The position numbers and the translations under genes are program-made. DNA of 64,000 bases from Pedobacter sp. Leaf41 (lineage in GTDB: Bacteria > Bacteroidota > Bacteroidia > Sphingobacteriales > Sphingobacteriaceae): NCBI RefSeq assembly GCF_001422545.1, contig NZ_LMLE01000010.1, positions 186,227-250,226 of the forward strand, in the 5' to 3' direction. How positions within the stretch are numbered: the stretch's first letter is position 1; the number at the start of each line of letters is the position of its first letter. Shown here piece by piece: positions 26,750 to 35,795 of this stretch. The notes below the pieces were generated by a model, which worked only from the letters and a program-made list of their open reading frames with translations, was not told where the DNA came from and searched no databases.

Positions 26750-28957
26750 ATGAAAACAGAGTTAGTGATTGATTTAGAGGCGGAAAAGCAAGAGATTCTT
26801 AAAAGATACAGGGCATTACTGAGGGCAAGCAAATCTACTTTGCAAAAAGGAGATAAAAAAGAGATTCGAAAAGCTTTTGATATGGCATTGGAAAGCCATA
26901 AAGACATGCGTCGAAAATCTGGCGAACCCTATATTTATCATCCAATTGCTGTAGCTCAAATTGCTGCAGAAGAAATTGGTTTAGGTACTACCTCAATTGT
27001 TTGTGCCCTGCTTCACGATGTGGTAGAAGATACTGACATTACTTTAGAAGATATTGAGCGTGAATTTGGCAAGAAAACCGCGAAAATTATTGATGGGTTA
27101 ACTAAAATTTCAGGGGTTTTCGACACCAATAGTTCTTTGCAGGCAGAGAATTTCCGTAAAATGTTGCTTACGCTGGCGGATGATGTTCGGGTAATTCTGA
27201 TCAAACTTGCAGATCGTTTGCATAACATGCGCACTATGGATTTTATGCCTCGACACAAGCAACTTAAAATCGCTTCGGAAACGATTTATTTATACGCGCC
27301 ACTCGCCCATCGACTAGGTTTATACGCCATAAAATCAGAATTGGAAGATCTTTCGATGAAATATCTTGATCCTGACACCTATAAATTTATTGCTAAAAAA
27401 CTAAACGAGAAAAAGGCAGAAAGGGCATTATTCATCAAAAAATTTGTTGAGCCGATTGACGAGATCGTTCATGAGCAGGGTTTAGTAGCCGATGTATACG
27501 GCCGTCCAAAATCTATTCATTCGATCTGGAATAAGATGAAAAAGAAAAACATTCCTTTCGAGGAAGTTTATGATCTTTTTGCCATTAGGATTATTTTGGA
27601 TAGTGCTTACGAAAACGAAAAAGCCGATTGCTGGAAAGCTTATTCGATTGTTACAGATTTATACCGCCCTAATCCCGATCGTTTACGCGACTGGGTTTCT
27701 TCGCCAAAAGGAAATGGTTATGAAAGTTTGCACACCACCGTAATGGGGCCTCGTGGGCAATGGGTAGAAGTGCAAATCCGTACGCAACGGATGAATGAAA
27801 TTGCCGAAAAAGGTTTTGCAGCACACTGGAAATACAAAGAATCGAGCAATGATAACGGTTTGGATCAATGGATTCAAAAAGTTAGGGAAATGCTTAATAA
27901 TCCTGAAGCCAACGCTTTGGATTTTCTTGATGATTTTAAAATGAATCTGTTTTCGGATGAGATTTTCATCTTTACACCAAAAGGAGCATTAATTCAATTG
28001 CCTTTAGGTGCTACAGCTTTAGATTTTGCCTTTGAAATTCATACTGGCGTGGGCGCTACCTGTATTGGAGCGAAAGTTAACCACAAATTAGTACCAATTT
28101 CTTACAAGCTCCAAAATGGAGATCAGGTAGAGATTATCACTTCCAGTAAGCAGACACCGAAAGAAGACTGGCTGAATATTGTGGTTACGGCGAAGGCGAA
28201 GTCAAAAATTAAATCATCTTTAAAAGAAGAAAAACGCAAAATTGCTGACAACGGTAAAGAGATATTAGAACGTAAACTGAAATCGTTGAAGATTACTTAC
28301 AACACCGATAATTTACAGAAATTAAGCTATTTCTTTAAACTGCCATCAACGCAAGAGCTTTTTGTCAATGTGGCTTTAGGAAAAATTGAGCTTAAAGACA
28401 TTAAGGAGTATCTAAATACGGAGAAAGAAGTAGAGAGCCGTGCACCAGAACGCCCTGAAAACCTATCTGTTGATGGGATTAAGAATAAGATAAAAGGCGG
28501 TGATTCTGACATCCTTCTGATTGGCGAAGATATGCAGCGTATTGATTATACCCTTGCTGCATGTTGCAATCCCATTCCCGGCGATGACGTTTTTGGTTTT
28601 ATTACGGTAAGCGATGGCATAAAAATCCACCGGACAAATTGCCCGAATGCAGCACAACTGATGGCTAATTACGGCTACCGAGTGGTAAAAGCGAAGTGGA
28701 ATAAACAGCAGGAACTAACCTTCTTAACCGGCTTGCGTATCGTTGGAATTGATGATGTAGGATTAATCAATAACATCACGAGGGTGATTTCAACAGATTT
28801 TAAAGTTAACATGAGATCAATTACGGTTGACACGAACGAGGGGATTTTTGACGGTTCCATTATGATCTTTGTAAATGACACCGAACATCTGGAAAATTTG
28901 ATTAGGAATCTGTTAAAAGTGAAAGGCGTTACAGGAGTAACCAGGTTTGATGCATAA
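26750..28957 (+). CDS. Bifunctional (p)ppGpp synthetase/hydrolase RelA/SpoT
   Basis: 735 aa. The HD hydrolase domain (CALLHDVVEDTDIT, KLADRLHNMRTM), the synthetase domain (YDLFAIRII, KGNGYESLHTTV, EVQIRTQRMNEIAEKGFAAHWKY), the TGS domain (IFIFTPKGALIQLP), the helical/zinc-finger region (DYTLAACCNPIPGDDVFGFI) and a C-terminal ACT domain follow in standard order. Both catalytic sites look complete, so this is the long Rel/SpoT enzyme that makes and degrades the stringent-response alarmone. The Fur-like gene and purA follow, a common order in this phylum (from memory). Confidence 0.95.
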   Translation: MKTELVIDLEAEKQEILKRYRALLRASKSTLQKGDKKEIRKAFDMALESHKDMRRKSGEPYIYHPIAVAQIAAEEIGLGTTSIVCALLHDVVEDTDITLEDIEREFGKKTAKIIDGLTKISGVFDTNSSLQAENFRKMLLTLADDVRVILIKLADRLHNMRTMDFMPRHKQLKIASETIYLYAPLAHRLGLYAIKSELEDLSMKYLDPDTYKFIAKKLNEKKAERALFIKKFVEPIDEIVHEQGLVADVYGRPKSIHSIWNKMKKKNIPFEEVYDLFAIRIILDSAYENEKADCWKAYSIVTDLYRPNPDRLRDWVSSPKGNGYESLHTTVMGPRGQWVEVQIRTQRMNEIAEKGFAAHWKYKESSNDNGLDQWIQKVREMLNNPEANALDFLDDFKMNLFSDEIFIFTPKGALIQLPLGATALDFAFEIHTGVGATCIGAKVNHKLVPISYKLQNGDQVEIITSSKQTPKEDWLNIVVTAKAKSKIKSSLKEEKRKIADNGKEILERKLKSLKITYNTDNLQKLSYFFKLPSTQELFVNVALGKIELKDIKEYLNTEKEVESRAPERPENLSVDGIKNKIKGGDSDILLIGEDMQRIDYTLAACCNPIPGDDVFGFITVSDGIKIHRTNCPNAAQLMANYGYRVVKAKWNKQQELTFLTGLRIVGIDDVGLINNITRVISTDFKVNMRSITVDTNEGIFDGSIMIFVNDTEHLENLIRNLLKVKGVTGVTRFDA

Positions 28958-29104
28958 TTAGTCCGAAGTCTTTTGTCGGTAGTCCAAAATCTAGTTCGCA
29001 AATTGAAATGATCTTTGACTCATAACTGTCGACCAATGGCTGATGAAATCGGACTTATTACAACATTTCAACAATCTAAAAATTAAACAGTCAAACAATT
29101 TGAC

Positions 29105-29112
29105 TACCTTTG
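29105..29112 (+). promoter_or_regulatory. Candidate -7 promoter box (TACCTTTG) for the Fur-family gene
   Basis: A perfect match to TAnnTTTG, 18 bp before the chosen ATG at 29130. It lies inside the longer possible reading from 29043 and so supports the shorter protein. No clear TTTG -33 partner is visible. Confidence 0.5.
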
Positions 29113-29129
29113 AACGGAGTTTAAAAACT

Positions 29130-29624
29130 ATGTCTGAACAAAATACAAATGAGCTCGTTCGCAAGATTTTTGAGGCTTATTTAGAGAACAAAAATCTACG
29201 CAAAACACCGGAGCGTTTCGCTATCCTGGAAGAAATATATTCCCGAAACGATCACTTTGATGTTGAAACCCTTTACATCCACATGAAAAACCAGAAATAT
29301 CGCGTAAGCCGTGCTACGGTTTATAACACGCTGGAATTATTGGTTTCGTGTGACCTGGTTACCAAACACCAGTTTGGTAAAAACATGGCGCAATTCGAAA
29401 AATCTTATGGCTATCGTCAACACGATCACGTAATTTGTATTGAGTGCGGAAAGGTAGTAGAATTTTGCGATCCCCGTATTCACCAAATTCAAACAATGGT
29501 GGGTGATCTTTTAAAATTTGACGTAAAACACCATTCTTTAAACCTTTATGGTTTTTGCTCAGATTGCAGCATGGCCAGAAAAGTAAATGAAACCGCCGGA
29601 GCGGCAAAGCTTGAAGCAAATTAA
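29130..29624 (+). CDS. Fur-family transcriptional regulator
   Basis: 164 aa from the ATG at 29130; a reading from 29043 would add 29 residues without family support. The N-terminal winged helix (NLRKTPERFAILEEIYSRNDHFDVETLY, RVSRATVYNTLELLVSCDLV) and the dimerisation/metal domain with HDHVICIECG and FCSDCSMARK, i.e. two CxxC motifs for structural zinc, are present. It could be Fur (iron) or PerR (peroxide); sequence alone does not decide. It sits between relA/spoT and purA. Confidence 0.92.
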   Translation: MSEQNTNELVRKIFEAYLENKNLRKTPERFAILEEIYSRNDHFDVETLYIHMKNQKYRVSRATVYNTLELLVSCDLVTKHQFGKNMAQFEKSYGYRQHDHVICIECGKVVEFCDPRIHQIQTMVGDLLKFDVKHHSLNLYGFCSDCSMARKVNETAGAAKLEAN

Positions 29625-29662
29625 ATCAATCCACAAAATAAAACCAGCTTAAATTTTTAATA

Positions 29663-30943
29663 ATGACGCAAGTAGATGTACTTCTCGGCCTACAATGGGG
29701 CGACGAAGGAAAGGGAAAAATCGTTGATGTACTCAGTCCAAAATATGATCTTATTGCCCGTTTTCAGGGTGGCCCAAATGCCGGACATACTTTAGAGTTT
29801 GATGGCAAGAAATTCGTTTTAAATACTATCCCATCAGGAATTTTCAACGAAAAAACCATGAACCTTATCGGTAATGGTGTAGTTATCGATCCAATCATTT
29901 TAAAAAGAGAGCTAGATAATTTAAAAAAAGCTGGTCATGATCCAGTTGCCGACGGCAAATTGGTAATTGCCCGTAAAGCACACTTAATTTTACCAACCCA
30001 CCAATTATTGGATGCCGCGAACGAGGCTAGGATGGGCAAGAATAAAATCGGCTCAACCTTAAAAGGCATCGGTCCAACTTACATGGATAAAACCGGCCGT
30101 AACGGTTTACGCGTTGGAGATACCACTCTTCCTGATTTTAAAGAGCGTTATACTAAGTTGGTAGAAAAACATACTGAGATCCTTTCGCATTATGAAGGTT
30201 TTGAATATGATTTGACTGAAAAAGAAGCCTCTTTCTTTGAAGCAATTGAATTCTTAAAAAGTATACCTCATGTAGATAGCGAGCATTTTGTTAATGGCTA
30301 CCTAAGAGAAGGGAAAGCGGTTTTGGCCGAGGGTGCGCAAGGCACCTTGTTAGATGTTGATTTTGGTTCATATCCATTCGTAACTTCGAGCAATACTACA
30401 ACTGCAGGTGCTTGTACCGGTTTAGGCATTGCTCCAAACAAAGTTGGTGCTGTTTATGGTATCTTCAAAGCATATTGTACGCGTGTTGGCGGCGGTCCTT
30501 TCCCAACCGAATTAGATAACGAAGTGGGTGAAAACCTTCGTGCTTTAGGTCACGAGTTTGGTGCAACTACAGGCCGTGCCCGTCGTTGTGGCTGGATCGA
30601 TCTTCCTGCATTAAAATATGCGATCATGTTAAACGGTGTTACCGAATTAATTATGATGAAAGCTGATGTATTGGATACTTTCGATACGATTTACGCTTGT
30701 ACCCATTACGAATATAATGGTGAAACCATCGATTACATGCCTTACGATATCATTTCAATTGAACCAAAACCGGTGTTGAAAGCAATTGAAGGTTGGGCAA
30801 CTGATGTAACTAAAATAACTTCTGTTGAAGAGATTCCAGCAAAATTGAACGATTACATCGCATTCTTAGAAAAAGAATTAGAGGTGCCGATTAAGTTCCT
30901 TTCAGTAGGACCAGATAGAGCACAAACCCTGGAGTTACGCTAG
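29663..30943 (+). CDS. purA: Adenylosuccinate synthetase
   Basis: 426 aa GTP-dependent enzyme that joins IMP and aspartate, the first committed step to AMP. Marks are LLGLQWGDEGKGKIVD (catalytic Asp and P-loop-like GDEGKG), GGPNAGHT, the TLKGIGPTYMDK switch, AEGAQGTLLDVDFGSYPFVTSSNT and TTTGRARRCGWID-like residues near 295. Length and motifs are complete. A terminator follows after 60 bp. Confidence 0.97.
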   Translation: MTQVDVLLGLQWGDEGKGKIVDVLSPKYDLIARFQGGPNAGHTLEFDGKKFVLNTIPSGIFNEKTMNLIGNGVVIDPIILKRELDNLKKAGHDPVADGKLVIARKAHLILPTHQLLDAANEARMGKNKIGSTLKGIGPTYMDKTGRNGLRVGDTTLPDFKERYTKLVEKHTEILSHYEGFEYDLTEKEASFFEAIEFLKSIPHVDSEHFVNGYLREGKAVLAEGAQGTLLDVDFGSYPFVTSSNTTTAGACTGLGIAPNKVGAVYGIFKAYCTRVGGGPFPTELDNEVGENLRALGHEFGATTGRARRCGWIDLPALKYAIMLNGVTELIMMKADVLDTFDTIYACTHYEYNGETIDYMPYDIISIEPKPVLKAIEGWATDVTKITSVEEIPAKLNDYIAFLEKELEVPIKFLSVGPDRAQTLELR

Positions 30944-31003
30944 TAGATTCGTCATCTTGACAATAAGTGAAGATCTTTTTATTAGCAAACCGTAAAAATA
31001 TTT

Positions 31004-31034
31004 AAGCAATCCATTTTGGGTTGCTTTTTTTATT
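31004..31034 (+). terminator. Intrinsic terminator after purA
   Basis: AAGCAATCC pairs with GGGTTGCTT (one G-T pair) over a 5-nt loop, followed by TTTTTTATTT. Confidence 0.8.
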
Positions 31035-31156
31035 TAGAAAGCTCAGCAACCGCTACTATTAACGTTACTCCCGCCAATGTTGCAATTCCCGCGTGAAAGC
31101 TTATTTGAAACTGAAAGAATGTGCTACTGGAGCTTTCTACTTATGTCGGGTTTAGT

Positions 31157-31164
31157 TACCTTTG
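31157..31164 (+). promoter_or_regulatory. Candidate -7 promoter box (TACCTTTG) for pabB
   Basis: A perfect TAnnTTTG match. It ends 7 bp before a TTG codon at 31172, so transcription from it would begin almost at that codon. No clear -33 TTTG is seen. It argues against the longer reading starting at the GTG at 31121. Confidence 0.45.
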
Positions 31165-31171
31165 CCGCAGT

Positions 31172-32431
31172 TTGAAAACCTCACAAACCAAATCTGATTT
31201 TAAACATAAAGCTTTGCATTGGGCGAACCAATTCGAGGTTTGCTGCTTTTTAGATTCAAACCAATATAAAGATACTTATTCGGCGTACGATTTTATTATC
31301 GCTGCTGGTGTTCAAAAAGAGTTACAACATTCTAGCAAAAATGCTTTTGAAGCACTGAAGGTGTTTTATGAAAACGACAAACAATGGATGTTTGGTTTCT
31401 TCAGCTACGACCTTAAAAATGAAATTGAAGATCTTGAATCGCACAACATCGATCACTTAAATTTTCCAGATTTATACTTTTTCATCCCGAAGTATTTGAT
31501 TGCCTGTAAAAACGGTAAAGCGAATGTTTTAATTGGATCAGATTCACTGTTAGATGAAATCAATATTTTTAATCCACCAGAAAAGGTTATAGAACAGCAG
31601 GTAAACATTAACCAAAGAATTAACCGGAATGAATATTTAGAAAGCATCGAAAAACTCAAAGACCACATTCTTCGTGGCGACATCTACGAAGTCAATTTCT
31701 GTCAGGAGTTTTTTGCCGAGAATGCAGAAATTAACCCTGTGGGAACTTTCAGCATGCTAAATGAGATTTCTCCTACTCCATTTGCCGGATATTTCAAAGT
31801 TTACAATCAATATATCTTATCAGCTACTCCAGAGCGTTTTCTTTGTAAACGGGGTCCAAAGTTAATTTCGCAACCTATTAAAGGTACGGCGAGGAGAAGT
31901 GATAATCCAAGTGAAGACGAGAATATCAAAATCCAACTCAGAAACGACGTGAAGGAACAGTCGGAAAATGTGATGATTGTAGATTTGGTTCGTCACGATT
32001 TAACCAGATCAGCGGTTAAAGGCTCAGTAACAGTGGAAGAGATGTTCGGCATCTACAGTTTCTCACAGGTACATCAAATGATTTCGACTATAAGTTGTCA
32101 GCTCGATCCTGACGTTCATTTTATCGATGCCATCCGAAATGCTTTCCCAATGGGCTCAATGACTGGTGCACCCAAAGTTAAAGCCATGCAGTTGATCGAA
32201 CAATACGAGGAAACAAAAAGAGGAGTTTACTCAGGCTCATTTGGCTGTATCAGCCCTAATGGAGATTTTGATTTCAATGTAGTGATTAGAAGTATTCTCT
32301 ATAATGCGGCTAATAAATACTTATCGTTTCAGGTTGGTGGAGCAATAACTTACCAATGTGATTCTGAAAAAGAATACGAAGAATGTTTACTTAAGGCTAG
32401 TGCAATTTTGAAAGTGCTAGGCAGTCATTAG
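31172..32431 (+). CDS. pabB: Aminodeoxychorismate synthase component I (PabB-like)
   Basis: About 419 aa from TTG 31172 (start uncertain; an in-frame GTG lies at 31121). It converts chorismate to 4-amino-4-deoxychorismate with a glutaminase partner, for folate synthesis. The chorismate-binding domain is shown by LRGDIYEVNFCQEFFAEN, the SPTPFAGYFK and SATPERFL blocks, PIKGTARRSDNP, IVDLVRHDLTRSA and PMGSMTGAPKVKAMQLIE. The opening VCCFLDSN and WMFGFFSYDLKNEIE are typical of the PabB rather than TrpE branch. The last residues overlap a heptamer repeat. Anthranilate synthase is the alternative. Confidence 0.86.
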   Translation: MKTSQTKSDFKHKALHWANQFEVCCFLDSNQYKDTYSAYDFIIAAGVQKELQHSSKNAFEALKVFYENDKQWMFGFFSYDLKNEIEDLESHNIDHLNFPDLYFFIPKYLIACKNGKANVLIGSDSLLDEINIFNPPEKVIEQQVNINQRINRNEYLESIEKLKDHILRGDIYEVNFCQEFFAENAEINPVGTFSMLNEISPTPFAGYFKVYNQYILSATPERFLCKRGPKLISQPIKGTARRSDNPSEDENIKIQLRNDVKEQSENVMIVDLVRHDLTRSAVKGSVTVEEMFGIYSFSQVHQMISTISCQLDPDVHFIDAIRNAFPMGSMTGAPKVKAMQLIEQYEETKRGVYSGSFGCISPNGDFDFNVVIRSILYNAANKYLSFQVGGAITYQCDSEKEYEECLLKASAILKVLGSH

Positions 32432-32469
32432 TCATTAGTCATTAGTCATTAGTCATTAGTCATTAGTCA
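32424..32469. repeat. Heptamer tandem repeat (GTCATTA)6
   Basis: Six perfect copies of GTCATTA plus a partial GTCA. The first copy overlaps the pabB stop codon (AGT CAT TAG). Because the array supplies the last residues and the stop codon, the true end of the ancestral gene may have been altered by slippage. Confidence 0.95.
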
Positions 32470-32508
32470 AAAACAGCAGGCCAAATAACTTGTTTTCCGT
32501 CCAACAAA

Positions 32509-32546
32509 AAAGGTGGAAATTTTGCTGAGCAAATCTTTCCACCTTT
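32509..32546. terminator. Bidirectional terminator between pabB and the M48 protease gene
   Basis: AAAGGTGGAAA pairs with TTTCCACCTTT, with an inner TTTGC/GCAAA stem and a TGA loop; A/T runs flank it. It serves the convergent gene pair. Confidence 0.75.
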
Positions 32547-32571
32547 AACTTTTCACTTTATACTTTCTACT

Positions 32572-33375
32572 CTATTTTTTGTAATACTTCATCGCCTCTG
32601 GCAAATCTCTTTGTATTTGTGCAATACGCGATTGATCTGTTGGGTGAGTACTTAAAAATGCTGGTGGTTTTTGCGAACCTGCACTTTCTTGTGCCATCCT
32701 TTGCCAAAAACCGATCGCTGTACTAGGATTATAACCGGCCATTGCCATGAATGATAAACCCATTTTATCAGCTTCTAATTCTTGGTTTCTACCATATTTG
32801 AGAATGGTCAATTGTCCACCAATACCATAAGCCTGGTTAATATAATCTGCGTATTTCGAGTTGGAAGATGCAGCTCCAACTAATGCTCCTCCAACCTGTG
32901 CAGCCTGCATTTGCGAAGCCCGCTCTGCCGAATGCTGAGCAATAGCATGTGCAACTTCATGGCCCATAACGGTAGCCAAACCCGCTTCATCTTTCGTTAC
33001 AGGTAAAATACCAGTGTAAACGGCAATTTTTCCCCCTGGCATACACCAAGCATTTATTTCTTTACTATCGATTAAATTATATTCCCATTTATAATTTTTA
33101 ATCTGTTCACCAAACCCGTTCTGGTTCATATATTGAGTTACGGCAGCAGCAATTTTTTGCCCCACACGTTTTACCATAGCGGCATTGCTGTTGTTAGAAG
33201 CAACTACTTTAGTTTGAGGATCACTTAACAATTGTTGATATCCTATTGCAGCTTGTTGTTGCAATGAACTATCGTCTACCAAGCTGAGTCTGCTTCTACC
33301 AGTTAATGGAACTGTAGAACATGAATTAAATAATAGAATACCAGCAACACTTGCTGTTAAAAATAACTTTTTCAT
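32572..33375 (-). CDS. M48-family metalloprotease lipoprotein
   Basis: 267 aa. The signal ends in a lipobox-like FNSCS (Cys19), so it is an anchored lipoprotein facing the periplasm. The zinc site is VMGHEVAHAIAQHSAER, with the third ligand in ELEADKMGLSFM. The family (LoiP/YcaL/Oma1-like) takes part in envelope protein quality control. The helical tail GYNPSTAIGFWQRMAQESAG and LSTHPTDQSRIAQIQ are typical. It lies downstream of plsY on the same strand, separated by 96 bp. Confidence 0.9.
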   Translation of the reverse strand: MKKLFLTASVAGILLFNSCSTVPLTGRSRLSLVDDSSLQQQAAIGYQQLLSDPQTKVVASNNSNAAMVKRVGQKIAAAVTQYMNQNGFGEQIKNYKWEYNLIDSKEINAWCMPGGKIAVYTGILPVTKDEAGLATVMGHEVAHAIAQHSAERASQMQAAQVGGALVGAASSNSKYADYINQAYGIGGQLTILKYGRNQELEADKMGLSFMAMAGYNPSTAIGFWQRMAQESAGSQKPPAFLSTHPTDQSRIAQIQRDLPEAMKYYKK

Positions 33376-33471
33376 ATTGAGAATTTAAATGATCAGTGAT
33401 ACTTGTTTTGCAAGCTGAATTAGTAAACAGCAAGACAACAAATATGTTTTGGGTGAATGTGTTTTTGTTAA

Positions 33472-34119
33472 TTAACCAGTTTTTTTCCTAAACAAATACA
33501 CTTTTGATTCTTTGCCTTTTAGCAATCTCTCGAGATTTTTTTGGTGGGTGACTAATATTAAAATACATACCACCATTCCATATAACACTTCAGATTTTAT
33601 AGAAACCTGAAACAAAAAAACCACACTTAATGGAAATGTAAAACCTGCACAAATGGAACTTAAGGATACATATTTCGTTAATAATAGCACAACCACAAAA
33701 ACCAGAACACAAAGCATAGAGGCTTCGAAATTAACTGCCAAAATCATTCCAAAAAGAGTGGCAACGCCTTTGCCCCCACGAAAACCGGCAAAAACAGGGA
33801 ATAAGTGGCCCATCACTGCGGTTACGCCAAGCGCCAATTGGTAATTTACAAAAACAACTGAATTTTGAGGCCCAGTAACAGACATGCCTATGAGATAAGC
33901 TAAGTTGGTAGCGGTGTATCCTTTAGCAATATCAATAATCATTACGGCTATACCAGCTTTCTTACCCAACACCCTGAATGTGTTGGTAGCACCTGCGTTT
34001 CCACTTCCATATTCCCGTACATCAACGCCATAAAACGCCTGACCGAGCCATACAGCAGTTGGTATTGATCCAAAAAGATAGGCAACTAATAATGCACTGA
34101 GAGAATAAACCGTAACCAT
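33472..34119 (-). CDS. plsY: Glycerol-3-phosphate acyltransferase PlsY
   Basis: 215 aa with five predicted membrane segments. It acylates glycerol-3-phosphate from acyl-phosphate at the start of phospholipid synthesis. The family blocks YLFGSIPTAVWLG, REYGSGNAGATNTFRVLG (glycine-rich phosphate loop) and FAGFRGGKGVAT (the third conserved motif) are all visible. Its start lies 48 bp after the nadC stop codon, so the two are probably one operon. Confidence 0.94.
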   Translation of the reverse strand: MVTVYSLSALLVAYLFGSIPTAVWLGQAFYGVDVREYGSGNAGATNTFRVLGKKAGIAVMIIDIAKGYTATNLAYLIGMSVTGPQNSVVFVNYQLALGVTAVMGHLFPVFAGFRGGKGVATLFGMILAVNFEASMLCVLVFVVVLLLTKYVSLSSICAGFTFPLSVVFLFQVSIKSEVLYGMVVCILILVTHQKNLERLLKGKESKVYLFRKKTG

Positions 34120-34167
34120 AGCCTACAATGATACAAAAAATAAGCCTTCCATTTTATAGCAAATCAT

Positions 34168-35031
34168 TTAGTATGCCTTTAAACTAATGTCTAAACTTTT
34201 AACAGAATGTGTAAGTGCACCCATTGATATAAAGTCTACACCACAGGCTGCATATTCAGCAACGTTCTCTTCCGTAATTCCACCCGATGCTTCAGTGATA
34301 AACCGACCATCTATGAGTTTTACGGCAGCTCTTAAATTATCGAAACTAAAATTATCCAACATGATGCGATCAACACCACCAATTGCTAATACTGCAGTTA
34401 ATTCCTCAATATCCCTCACTTCAATCTCAATTTGTAGCGATTTTTGGTTGTGTTTAAGATATTGTTGAGCGGCTCCAATTGCATTTGAAATTCCCCCAGC
34501 ATAATCCACATGGTTATCCTTAATCAAAATCATGTCGTACAAACCAATTCTATGGTTTACACCTCCACCAATCCTTACGGCCCATTTCTCCAGATAACGC
34601 AAACCAGGTGTAGTTTTACGAGTATCTAATATTTGAGTCTTCGTCCCTTTTAAAAGCGAAACAATGCGATTGGTTTTAGTTGCTATGCCGCTCATTCTTT
34701 GCATGCAATTTAACACCAAGCGTTCTGCAATGAGAATGGAATGTGTACTTCCTTCTACCGTTAAACCAATATCTCCGAATTTAACTCTAGCTCCATCATT
34801 GATCAATACATCAACTTTTAAATCGGCATCTACCTCTTTAAAAATTTCTACTGCTAGTTCCATACCCGCTAAAATGCCATCTTCTTTGATAATCAATTTG
34901 GCCTTTCCTAATGTTCCGGCTGGAATAGTTGATAATGAAGTATGATCGCCATCGCCAACATCTTCAGTTAATGCATTTTTTATGAACGGGTGTATAAGTT
35001 GAATATCCAAAATATAGATTTTAAAAGGCAA
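34168..35031 (-). CDS. nadC: Nicotinate-nucleotide pyrophosphorylase (carboxylating)
   Basis: 287 aa from ATG 35031; a TTG seven codons further in (LDIQLIHPF) is an alternative start. It converts quinolinate and PRPP to nicotinate mononucleotide. Marks are TEDVGDGDHTSLSTIPA, NCMQRMSGIATKTNRIV, DTRKTTPGLRYLEKWAV, RIGLYDMILIKDNHVD, and EASGGITEENVAEYA with IGVDxIS-like end (CGVDFISMGALTH). Motifs are complete. Confidence 0.94.
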   Translation of the reverse strand: MPFKIYILDIQLIHPFIKNALTEDVGDGDHTSLSTIPAGTLGKAKLIIKEDGILAGMELAVEIFKEVDADLKVDVLINDGARVKFGDIGLTVEGSTHSILIAERLVLNCMQRMSGIATKTNRIVSLLKGTKTQILDTRKTTPGLRYLEKWAVRIGGGVNHRIGLYDMILIKDNHVDYAGGISNAIGAAQQYLKHNQKSLQIEIEVRDIEELTAVLAIGGVDRIMLDNFSFDNLRAAVKLIDGRFITEASGGITEENVAEYAACGVDFISMGALTHSVKSLDISLKAY

Positions 35032-35223
35032 AAATAAGAATTATTTGTTAGCAGACAATTTACTGACAGATTTAAACGAATGCTGGAATTATTATTTGGT
35101 ATCGAAAATCATCTATAGCTCTTCATTAGCTAAAAGGATTTTTATAAACTTCAGTCTAAAAAGAAATAGTGATTGTCGGGAATAAACAAAAAGCCTTGTT
35201 TTAAAAGGAAGCTAAAGAAGTGA

Positions 35224-35622
35224 TTAATCCTTCGCAGGTTCGATTCGTAATTCGGTAATTAAAAAGCTATTATTTAATTTCTTCATGGTTACTGAAACTC
35301 TAAAAGTTTCTTTTGAAGTGCTTAAAAGAATAACACCAAAACGGTAGTTAGGATTAGTATTAATTTTGTGGAAAATACTTGTTTTAACGGGTGGATGTTT
35401 GATGAAAAAATCTCGTAATATTTGTTCTCCCTGTGCTTTTGAGTATACATCTTCATCGTCAATAATGATAAGTTCGATAGTTGATGCGAAATTTTTTGCA
35501 ATTTCTTTAGCGTTACTAGATTTAAAATACGAAGATAAATCATCAATGATATCACCCTGAAAGGCTTTAGGACTAAATAATGATGATAAACTAATAATTA
35601 ATAAAAACAAGCTCCGGATCAT
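35224..35622 (-). CDS. DUF4783 secreted protein
   Basis: 132 aa. A hydrophobic signal sequence (SLFLLIISLSSLFSPKAFQG) is followed by an NTF2-like small domain matching the Bacteroidota family DUF4783 (ELIIIDDEDVYSKAQGEQILRDFF, then FRVSVTMKK and ITELRIEPAKD). The function is unknown. It is on the minus strand upstream of nadC with 192 bp between, so co-transcription is possible but not certain. Confidence 0.8.
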   Translation of the reverse strand: MIRSLFLLIISLSSLFSPKAFQGDIIDDLSSYFKSSNAKEIAKNFASTIELIIIDDEDVYSKAQGEQILRDFFIKHPPVKTSIFHKINTNPNYRFGVILLSTSKETFRVSVTMKKLNNSFLITELRIEPAKD

Positions 35623-35690
35623 TTCTGTATTTTATAATCTCGGTATAGCTAAAATTATGCCATTAGCTTATCAAAAAATAGATTACATCA

Positions 35691-35720
35691 TTTGTATAAG
35701 CTTCAATAAAGTTATATTTG
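35691..35720 (+). promoter_or_regulatory. Promoter upstream of gpmI
   Basis: TTTG at 35691-35694, an 18-bp spacer, then TATATTTG at 35713-35720: a full match to the Bacteroidota -33/-7 pattern. It lies 75 bp before the gpmI start. Confidence 0.65.
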
Positions 35721-35795
35721 CCCTGATATCAAAACACTAAAACATGTTTTAAATGAAAATGTTTTATCAGTGTTCAATTAAATTTTAAAATTAAT

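Noticed and set aside
29043..29129. N-terminal extension of the Fur-family protein
   Set aside because: Contains the TACCTTTG box and no conserved residues.
32424..32469. CRISPR-like or regulatory repeat array
   Set aside because: A pure seven-base tandem repeat without spacers; better explained as slippage DNA.
34187..34945. Two plus-strand open frames over nadC
   Set aside because: Both are antisense to an intact nadC and have no recognisable motifs.
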